DNA of 5,220 nucleotides from Crenothrix polyspora (GTDB lineage Bacteria; Pseudomonadota; Gammaproteobacteria; Methylococcales; Methylomonadaceae). Both the position numbers and the translations under genes were made by a program. This document shows positions 1-4,002 of the stretch, in pieces. Position 1 is the stretch's first letter. Each line of letters starts with the position of its first letter. The notes beneath the pieces are model-generated. The model saw nothing but the letters and a program-made list of their open reading frames with translations. It had not been told where the DNA came from and searched no databases. The DNA lies in NCBI GenBank assembly GCA_945903675.1, contig CAMDOP010000254.1, forward strand, positions 1-5,220, read 5' to 3'.

Positions 1-124
1 CAAGATCGTCCCAAGGAATACAAGCGCTTAGTTTTATCCAACGATTGTTTTTATCCATGGTTCGTTCAAAAGGCGTTTCAAATCCTTCTAAAGTAAGCTG
101 AGTTTGGCTATGTATTCGGATCAT
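1..124 (-). CDS. IS5-like transposase, N-terminal part, runs off window
   Basis: The minus strand from the ATG at 124-122 encodes 41 residues and is open to the left edge. The protein begins MIRIHSQTQLTLEGFETPF and continues with MDKNNRWIKLSACIPWDDL. The NRW-x-KL...IPWD signature is typical of the N-terminal (InsH-like, DUF772-type) domain of IS5/IS1182-like DDE transposases, which cut and join the ends of their own insertion sequence. The catalytic DDE domain would lie outside the window. A stop codon (TGA, 154-152) is in frame upstream and there is no other ATG between it and 124, so this start is the only reasonable one. No clear Shine-Dalgarno precedes it. Whether the element is intact cannot be seen. 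The family call rests on recognised motifs, and the exact IS subgroup is uncertain. Confidence 0.75.
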   Translation of the reverse strand, partial: MIRIHSQTQLTLEGFETPFERTMDKNNRWIKLSACIPWDDL

Positions 125-168
125 AAGTGCACGGGTTTTGTGAGGTGAAGCTCAGTTTCCATGCGCTT

Positions 169-197
169 ATTATATCATTTATTGGCAATATAGTTAA
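169..197 (-). promoter_or_regulatory. Possible transposase promoter (-10 TATAAT)
   Basis: Read on the minus strand, a perfect TATAAT lies at 174-169. Seventeen bases upstream is TTAACT (197-192), a poor -35 that falls inside the first copy of the 41-bp repeat. Transcription would start near 162, about 38 bases before the transposase ATG. The -10 is good, the -35 is weak, and AT-rich DNA yields such matches by chance. Confidence 0.25.
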
Positions 198-272
198 CAC
201 TATCAATAAGTTATTGTTTCTGAGCGAACTCTAGTTAACACTATCAATAAGTTATTGTTTCTGAGCGAACTC
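191..272. repeat. Perfect 41-bp tandem duplication
   Basis: Bases 191-231 and 232-272 are identical head-to-tail copies. Each copy starts TAGTTAACACTATC and ends TGAGCGAACTC. Each contains the near-palindrome CAATAAGTTATTG (204-216 and 245-257), which has 6-bp arms around a single central base, and the palindrome GTTAAC. The repeat lies 67 bases upstream of the transposase start. It could be a duplicated IS end, an operator, or a replication-slippage product. The absence of any mismatch implies a recent event. The 12-bp core AATAACTTATTG recurs in the opposite orientation at 571-582. Confidence 0.95.
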
Positions 273-458
273 TAACTAAAAGCCAGTATTCAATAACAAA
301 AAAGCAAAGATGCTTAAGCAAAATTTTTTTTTGTTTAACTAAAAAGCATTTATTTAAAATGAAATTAGATTATTCGAATAAAAATAGGCTGCGATTGACA
401 GCGAAAATGGGGCATACTTCTTAACTAACAGCCGGACTTTAATAACTAAAAAGAAAGG
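273..458. repeat. Degenerate 37-bp direct repeat, two units 149 bp apart
   Basis: Bases 273-309 and 422-458 align without gaps at 29 of 37 positions. Both begin TAACTAA, share an AGCC block, then AATAAC, then an A-run ending in AAG. A shorter related piece, TTAACTAAAAAGC, lies at 335-347. The first unit directly abuts the 41-bp tandem repeat. The A-rich composition inflates the identity, but the ordered shared blocks suggest an old duplicated segment. Function unknown. Confidence 0.5.
302..332. other. Alternating AAGCA/TGCTT arms followed by T9
   Basis: AAGCA (302-306), TGCTT (311-315) and AAGCA (316-320) can pair in two alternative ways. The second pairing is the 10-bp palindrome TGCTTAAGCA. 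It is followed by AAA and then nine T's (324-332). The layout resembles an intrinsic terminator, but the stem is only about five base pairs and AT-rich, and no gene ends just upstream on the plus strand. I would not call it a terminator. Confidence 0.2.
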
Positions 459-601
459 TAGTAATTAAAAAAACACTTTTTAATATAGAAAAAAGGTGTC
501 TTCGAAAATGAAAAACAAAAATATCAAAACCAATCGGTTTGAGCTAGGTGGGCTAAGAAAAACTCGGCTCAATAACTTATTGCTTATTAGTTGTGTAGAC
601 G

Positions 602-625
602 GGGTTAACGGCTTTATCGTTACCC
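602..625. repeat. Stem-loop, 8 bp with one bulged T
   Basis: GGGTTAACG (602-610) pairs with CGTTACCC (618-625) if one T is bulged, leaving the 7-base loop GCTTTAT. It is GC-richer than its surroundings and is the first of three hairpins in 135 bases. No T-run follows on either strand, so it is not an obvious intrinsic terminator. Confidence 0.5.
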
Positions 626-642
626 AGCATTAATGTCGAGAA

Positions 643-675
643 TAAGTTAAGTTGCGAAAGATGCAACCTAACTTA
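643..675. repeat. Strong stem-loop, 12 of 13 pairs
   Basis: Bases 643-655 (TAAGTTAAGTTGC) pair with 663-675 (GCAACCTAACTTA) with a single A-C mismatch, closing a 7-base loop, GAAAGAT. This is the best hairpin in the left half of the window. Neither strand shows a T-tract after it. It could be part of a structured RNA, a palindromic repeat family, or the remnant of a mobile-element end. Confidence 0.7.
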
Positions 676-707
676 AGTAACTTAATACCTTCTTAATCAG
701 CTGTTTT

Positions 708-734
708 CCTCGATTCCACTGTGTTACATCGAGG
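708..734. repeat. Stem-loop with perfect 7-bp arms
   Basis: CCTCGAT (708-714) and ATCGAGG (728-734) are perfect inverted repeats separated by 13 bases. The hairpin lies just upstream of the small-protein remnant and partly within the open frame that precedes it. There is no T-run. Confidence 0.55.
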
Positions 735-742
735 CTACTTGC

Positions 743-832
743 TTATCAGTCCAAGAAGTTGAAGTAGAAATTTTAACCTTGCCTGAGCAAGAGCTGCAAA
801 AAGTTATTGCTTTTGTTTATATATTTTCTTAA
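743..832 (+). pseudogene. Start-less remnant of a small DUF2281-like protein
   Basis: The frame from 743 to the TAA at 830-832 reads LSVQEVEVEILTLPEQEL followed by QKVIAFVYIFS. The pattern xEVEVEIL-x-LPEQELQKVIAFV resembles the N-terminal segment of small DUF2281-like proteins, often found next to a toxin-like partner in addiction modules. The frame is open back to 686 but has no ATG, GTG or TTG. The protein stops right after the first helix pair, without the usual C-terminal part. Both signs indicate a dead fragment. No partner gene is visible. The family match is from memory of the pattern and is tentative. Confidence 0.4.
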
Positions 833-900
833 AAAGGTAGCGTTAACGATAAAACAGTTAACTCAGAACCCTATGATTTTTTCTTTACGTGATGTGGCGC

Positions 901-922
901 CGTTAAAATCGATCATTTAACG
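901..922. repeat. Inverted repeat just past the SPOR gene stop
   Basis: CGTTAAA (901-907) and TTTAACG (916-922) form a 7-bp stem with an 8-base loop. GGCG (896-899) and CGCC (927-930) could extend it across unpaired bases. It lies directly downstream of the minus-strand SPOR gene, where a terminator would be expected. On that strand it is followed by an A-rich rather than T-rich stretch, so intrinsic termination is not supported. Confidence 0.35.
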
Positions 923-929
923 TTAACGC

Positions 930-1544
930 CTACTCCCCAGTTTCGGTAATAATGACATCAATGCCATTTTGTCTTAATCGTCCTCTGATAGTATTAATGC
1001 TGGGCATTTGAGTATAAGGCCCCATTTTTACTCGATACCAACTTATGATGCCTATTTTTTGTTTCTGTATGGTTGATTCCATGCCCATACCAGCTAATTT
1101 AGTTTTTAAGGTTTCAGCTTCTTTGAAGGTTTTAAAGGAACCTACTTGTAAAATATAATGCGCCTCTTTAGCTTTACCTACATGTTCTTCGCGAGTTCTT
1201 GTTTTAATTTCATATTCCGGCACTACCACTTCTTTTTCAGGCAATATGGTATAAAAATCAAACTGAGGTGGTTGAGGACCTTGTTTTACTTCAGGTTTTT
1301 TTTCTTCTTTAATGGCTACTGAATTGTCTGTAAGCGGTTTATTTGAGGCTACTTCCAAACCGACTACTGGCGTTTCTTGTTTATAACTACTACGTAAATA
1401 AACCAAAAATACTACAAATGAAATAATAACAGTGGTAATTAACATCCATCGCCATAGGCCCACTTTGGCACGCTCAGCATGATGATGTCTTTGCTGGCCT
1501 GCAAATTTTCCTTTGTTATGTCTTGGCTTATAGTCTCTAGTCAT
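930..1544 (-). CDS. SPOR-domain membrane protein, FtsN-like
   Basis: The product is a 204-residue bitopic inner-membrane protein. The N-terminus MTRDYKPRHNKGK is short, basic and cytoplasmic. It is followed by one membrane segment at about residues 31-50 (WRWMLITTVIISFVVFLVYL). A charged, proline-containing periplasmic linker carries FDFYTILPE at 95-103, a motif common in such proteins. The SPOR domain spans about 128-201 (begins AHYILQVGSFKTFKEAETL, with WYRVKMGPY at 169-177). SPOR domains bind peptidoglycan stripped of stem peptides at the division septum, so a role in cell division like that of FtsN is likely. Two starts are possible: GTG at 1547 or ATG at 1544. I prefer ATG because it gives the typical M-x-RDY beginning and a one-base TGATG overlap with argS. 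There is no clear Shine-Dalgarno, consistent with coupled translation. Function as true FtsN is inferred. Confidence 0.88.
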   Translation of the reverse strand: MTRDYKPRHNKGKFAGQQRHHHAERAKVGLWRWMLITTVIISFVVFLVYLRSSYKQETPVVGLEVASNKPLTDNSVAIKEEKKPEVKQGPQPPQFDFYTILPEKEVVVPEYEIKTRTREEHVGKAKEAHYILQVGSFKTFKEAETLKTKLAGMGMESTIQKQKIGIISWYRVKMGPYTQMPSINTIRGRLRQNGIDVIITETGE

Positions 1545-3304
1545 CACATGGATTCGGGTGCGTTAATACTTAATAAACCTAAGCCGTTAGCCAATACCTG
1601 CTTTACTGCACAAATTAAGCTAATACGGGTGTTACGGAGCACTGCATCATCAACAAGAAATTGATGGGCATTGTAATAGGTGTGAAAATCATGCGCTAAA
1701 TCACGCAGATAAATTACTAATTGATGCGGTTCATATTGTAATGCTGAGCGTTCTAAGACCTCAGGATAGCGCACTAAGGTCGCTAATAATGAGCTTTCAT
1801 GTTCTTCAGTTAATTTTTCTAAATTCTCTAAGCCTAAAGAAAGATTTCTTTCCCAGCCCTTTTCATCTAATTGACGTAAAACACTGCATACTCGAGCATG
1901 AGCATACTGAACATAAAAGACTGGGTTATCATTAGATTTTGACGTTGCTAATTTTAAATCAAAATCCATGTGTTGTTCTGAACGACGCATTAGATAAAAG
2001 AATCTAGCAGCATCTTTACCGACTTCACTACGTAATTGCCTTAAAGTAACAAACTCACCCGAACGGGTGGACATTTGCACGCGTTCTTCACCACGGTAAA
2101 GCACGGCAAACTGTACCAATAAAACAGTTAATTTAGATTCATCGGCACCTAAAGCTTTAATGGCTGCCTTGACTCTAGGCACATAACCATGATGATCAGC
2201 ACCCCAAATATCTATAATTTGGTCAAAACCTCTATCCAGTTTATTCATGTGGTAAGCGATATCTGAGGCAAAATAGGTATACTGCCCATTCGCTCTAGTT
2301 ACAACACGATCTTTTTCATCACCTAGCTGACTTGAAGCAAACCAAATAGCGCCCTCTTGCTCAAAAAGATAGCCTCCGGCACGTAAACGCTCCAAAGCTT
2401 TTTCTACTGAACTATCATCCATGAGCTGACGTTCTGAAAACCATTGTTGATAATCGACACCAAATTCAATCAAATCAAGCTTGATATCTTCTAAGATAGT
2501 CTCTAAACCAATCTGAAAAAACTCTCGGTATAATATGGGTCCCAATAAGGTTTTCATCCGAACGATCAAGGCATCAATATGTTCATCTTTATCGCCACCG
2601 TGAGGTTCATCTGCTGGAATCTGTTCCAGCACTAACTCTATCGGTCTGCGATAGTTGTCTTTATCGTTGTTATAAATATCTGAAGCTATATTGCGGGCAT
2701 AATCACCACGGTAGGCATTACTAGGAAAAGTAAGGTGTTCCCCACAAACTTCTAAATATCTTAGCCAAATACTCGTAGCCAATATATCCATTTGCCTACC
2801 AGCATCATTGACATAATATTCACGATGCACTTCAAAGCCAATAGCTTCTAATAAAGCAGAAACTGCAGATCCATAAGCTGCCCCTCTACCATGACCAACA
2901 TGAAGTGGACCAGTGGGGTTAGCGGATACAAATTCAACCTGAACCTTTTTACCCGCACCCATTTTACTTAAACCAAAGGCTAAGCCTAACTCATGGATTT
3001 GCTTAACTACACCATACTGAGTATTTGGATTAACAAAAAAATTAATAAATCCAGGTCCTGCTAATTCGATTTTAGTAATGGCGTCATTAGCAGGTAATGC
3101 TGCGATAATTTTTTCAGCCAATTGACGAGGATTTAACTTTGCTGGTTTTGCTAATACTAAAGCCAAATTTGAGGCGAAATCACCATGCTGAGCATCACGG
3201 GTACGTTCAATCATAATCTCTGGTGTTGTATCTAAATTTAATACACCTTCCGCCATAAGTGTTTCAACAGCTTGGATGATTAAAGCCTCTATTTTTTTTT
3301 TCAT
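1544..3304 (-). CDS. argS: Arginyl-tRNA synthetase
   Basis: This 586-residue class Ia synthetase attaches arginine to tRNA-Arg using ATP, in the cytoplasm. The N-terminal Add1 tRNA-recognition domain spans roughly residues 5-90 and includes RDAQHGDFASN and the ELAGPGFINF segment. The catalytic domain carries the HIGH motif as HVGH at 135-138 within ANPTGPLHVGHGRGA. The KMSKS position holds MSTRSG (411-416), the degenerate form usual in bacterial ArgRS. The C-terminal DALR anticodon-binding domain starts near 465 (VQYAHARVCSVLRQ) and the protein ends LLSINAPESM, as is typical. Length and motif order are complete, with no frameshift. The ATG at 3304 is followed at once by ten A's encoding KKK and part of Ile. 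The gene is first in a two-gene unit with the SPOR gene and is transcribed away from the proposed origin. Its codon use looks less AT-extreme than dnaN. Confidence 0.98.
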   Translation of the reverse strand: MKKKIEALIIQAVETLMAEGVLNLDTTPEIMIERTRDAQHGDFASNLALVLAKPAKLNPRQLAEKIIAALPANDAITKIELAGPGFINFFVNPNTQYGVVKQIHELGLAFGLSKMGAGKKVQVEFVSANPTGPLHVGHGRGAAYGSAVSALLEAIGFEVHREYYVNDAGRQMDILATSIWLRYLEVCGEHLTFPSNAYRGDYARNIASDIYNNDKDNYRRPIELVLEQIPADEPHGGDKDEHIDALIVRMKTLLGPILYREFFQIGLETILEDIKLDLIEFGVDYQQWFSERQLMDDSSVEKALERLRAGGYLFEQEGAIWFASSQLGDEKDRVVTRANGQYTYFASDIAYHMNKLDRGFDQIIDIWGADHHGYVPRVKAAIKALGADESKLTVLLVQFAVLYRGEERVQMSTRSGEFVTLRQLRSEVGKDAARFFYLMRRSEQHMDFDLKLATSKSNDNPVFYVQYAHARVCSVLRQLDEKGWERNLSLGLENLEKLTEEHESSLLATLVRYPEVLERSALQYEPHQLVIYLRDLAHDFHTYYNAHQFLVDDAVLRNTRISLICAVKQVLANGLGLLSINAPESM

Positions 3305-3362
3305 TAATTCACTGCTTAGTTATCTAATAAATATAGCGCTCATTATCCATCATAATGGCTTG

Positions 3363-3391
3363 TTTATCCATTCAAACCATGTCTAAAACAA
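3363..3391 (-). promoter_or_regulatory. Possible argS promoter
   Basis: On the minus strand TTGTTT (3391-3386) and GATAAA (3368-3363) are separated by exactly 17 bases. Transcription would start near 3356, giving a leader of about 50 bases. The -10 overlaps a DnaA-box-like TTATCCATT on the other strand. Each hexamer has two mismatches to the sigma-70 consensus, and the region is AT-rich. Confidence 0.35.
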
Positions 3392-3426
3392 GTTTTATCT
3401 TAATAATTTCCAAAACATAGCATTGA

Positions 3427-3446
3427 AAACATTGGTGATAATGTTT
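3427..3446. repeat. Perfect 7-bp inverted repeat in the intergenic region
   Basis: AAACATT (3427-3433) and AATGTTT (3440-3446) flank the 6-base loop GGTGAT. It overlaps the weak reverse DnaA-like motif at 3433-3441. It is AT-rich with no T-run, so an operator or a chance palindrome is as likely as an RNA hairpin. Confidence 0.45.
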
Positions 3447-3523
3447 GATTTCGAACTGGATTGCCTGTTACTAAATCTGTGATTAACTTACTATGAAGTT
3501 GGAGATAAAATTTTTGAAAATTT

Positions 3524-3532
3524 TTATCCACA
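3524..3532 (+). promoter_or_regulatory. DnaA box (perfect)
   Basis: TTATCCACA matches the high-affinity DnaA box exactly. It is directly preceded by two AAAATTTTT units (3507-3515 and 3517-3525) that start 10 bp apart, and the last two T's of the second unit form the first bases of the box. Phased A-tracts of this type bend DNA. Confidence 0.8.
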
Positions 3533-3571
3533 GTTTACATAGATATAAAAACACAACTTATAAATTGTCTG

Positions 3572-3595
3572 TAAGCCTTACTTATAAAAGGCTTA
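3572..3595. repeat. 8-bp perfect palindrome between the DnaA boxes
   Basis: TAAGCCTT (3572-3579) and AAGGCTTA (3588-3595) are perfect inverted repeats around an 8-base loop. The GGC core is unusual in this AT-rich region. The right arm runs into the weak box TTATCCTAG (3593-3601) and ends seven bases before the second perfect box. No T-run follows, so it is more likely a protein-binding site or a cruciform in the origin than a terminator. Confidence 0.7.
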
Positions 3596-3601
3596 TCCTA
3601 G

Positions 3602-3610
3602 TTATCCACA
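3602..3610 (+). promoter_or_regulatory. DnaA box (perfect), adjoining the AT-rich tract
   Basis: TTATCCACA is an exact DnaA box in the same orientation as the one 78 bp upstream. The near match TTATCCTAG (3593-3601) abuts it with no gap, forming a tandem 9-mer pair. This box borders the AT-rich tract that begins at 3611. Confidence 0.82.
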
Positions 3611-3730
3611 GATAATTGACTAGTTAATAGTAATAATCTTTAAAAAGAATATCTCATATAATTATACAGCGATGTATTCAATTAATTATCTATATAAAGC
3701 TTTTTTAAAACCGTATTATTTAACTAGGTT
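3611..3730. other. AT-rich unwinding region with DnaA-trio-like repeats
   Basis: Starting one base after the second perfect DnaA box, this stretch is strongly AT-rich and has very few G or C bases. Within it, 3625-3636 reads TAA-TAG-TAA-TAA, four consecutive trinucleotides of the 5'-TA[A/G] form that matches the DnaA-trio element, which guides DnaA onto a single strand next to a DnaA box. The distance from the box is 14 bases. Whether strand and polarity suit trio function was not established, and AT-rich DNA produces such triplets by chance. Confidence 0.45.
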
Positions 3731-3839
3731 CGTTATTTAACAATTTGTTTTACTGGACAAAATACTAGCGTATGCGCTTCTACGACTATATAATCATGTG
3801 TATGTTTTTGATGTTTCATATATAAAATTTACTTGAAAC

Positions 3840-3865
3840 CACAATTAAATAATTGTGACTACAAT
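3840..3865. promoter_or_regulatory. Operator-like overlapping dyads upstream of dnaN
   Basis: CACAATT (3840-3846) and AATTGTG (3851-3857) form a perfect 7-bp dyad around AAAT. ATTGT (3852-3856) and ACAAT (3861-3865) form a second dyad that shares its left arm with the first. The ACAAT/AATTGT units begin at 3841, 3851 and 3861, exactly one helical turn apart, so they lie on the same face of DNA. They sit just upstream of a perfect TATAAT. A repressor or activator site for dnaN is a reasonable guess, but the protein is unknown. Confidence 0.4.
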
Positions 3866-3883
3866 ATTAAGAAATATTACTTT

Positions 3884-3889
3884 TATAAT
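3884..3889 (+). promoter_or_regulatory. Possible dnaN -10 element
   Basis: TATAAT at 3884-3889 is a perfect -10 hexamer. Expected -35 positions (3860-3867) hold only TACAAT-like sequence, so the promoter may be weak or activator-dependent. The start would be near 3896, giving a leader of about 107 bases before the dnaN ATG. No other plus-strand hexamer pair in the intergenic region looked better. Confidence 0.35.
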
Positions 3890-4002
3890 GACCCATTCGT
3901 CATAGATCATTCTCGTTGGATTAAATAACGATATTTTTTCATTAATATTGTTTTAAAATTTTTCTTTGCTTTTATTTAGCTTATTGACCCAATATAAAAT
4001 AA

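Larger units (their letters stand above)
125..929. other. Long gene-poor scar between the IS and the SPOR gene
   Basis: About 800 bases contain no intact gene that I recognise. The contents are the repeats at 191-272 and 273-458, the 12-bp perfect palindrome TTATTCGAATAA at 370-381, stem-loops at 602-625, 643-675 and 708-734, a small-protein remnant at 743-832, and paired GCGTTAACG (840-848) and CGTTAACGC (921-929) motifs. In many gammaproteobacteria an ftsN-like SPOR gene is followed by hslV and hslU, and neither is here. The stretch looks like a decayed or rearranged junction left by mobile-element activity. No tRNA or rRNA was seen. Confidence 0.6.
3343..3740. other. oriC: Candidate chromosomal replication origin (oriC)
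   Basis: This divergent intergenic region between argS and dnaN contains two perfect DnaA boxes, TTATCCACA, at 3524-3532 and 3602-3610. Near matches in the same orientation are TTATCCATC (3343-3351), TTATCCATT (3364-3372) and TTATCCTAG (3593-3601). A weaker reverse match, TGGTGATAA, lies at 3433-3441. A long AT-rich tract follows the second perfect box, as expected for a duplex-unwinding element. Initiator DnaA binds such boxes and melts the adjacent AT-rich DNA, and origins commonly lie beside dnaN. Genes on both sides point outward. Only one GATC site (3905-3908) occurs in the whole intergenic region, so SeqA/Dam control of the E. coli kind is unlikely. The unusual feature is that no dnaA gene lies between the origin and dnaN. 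The boundaries are approximate. Confidence 0.7.

Noticed and set aside
191..458. CRISPR array
   Set aside because: The 41-bp units are directly adjacent with no spacers, and the other repeats are diverged and irregular.
508..633. 41-codon plus-strand frame beginning MKNKNIKTNRFELGG, with AAAAGG 11 bases upstream
   Set aside because: Too short, in decayed repeat-rich DNA, with no recognised family. It also spans the first hairpin and the 570-582 repeat core. It could be a remnant, but this cannot be supported.
651..680. Integron attC-like reading of the 643-675 hairpin
   Set aside because: No proper paired GTTRRRY/RYYYAAC core sites, no bulged structure, and no cassette or integrase.
896..930. 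Intrinsic terminator of the SPOR gene
   Set aside because: The stem is present, but the following minus-strand sequence is A-rich rather than T-rich.
1479..1664. 61-codon plus-strand open frame
   Set aside because: It lies antisense to the SPOR/argS junction, shows no recognisable motif and is a shadow of the real coding strand.
1741..1935. 64-codon plus-strand open frame
   Set aside because: It is fully antisense within argS. Its composition mirrors the ArgRS DALR-domain codons.
3671..3690. IHF site in the AT-rich tract (ATTCAATTAATTA)
   Set aside because: It has a mismatch in the WATCAA core. In such AT-rich sequence, matches of this quality are expected by chance.
3772..3825. 17-codon frame (MRFYDYIIMCMFLMFHI) between the origin and dnaN
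   Set aside because: No ribosome binding site, no similarity to a DnaA remnant, and of chance length in AT-rich DNA.
3983..4002. TTGACC and TATAAAAT just before dnaN as a promoter
   Set aside because: The two hexamers nearly touch, and transcription would start at or within the ATG.
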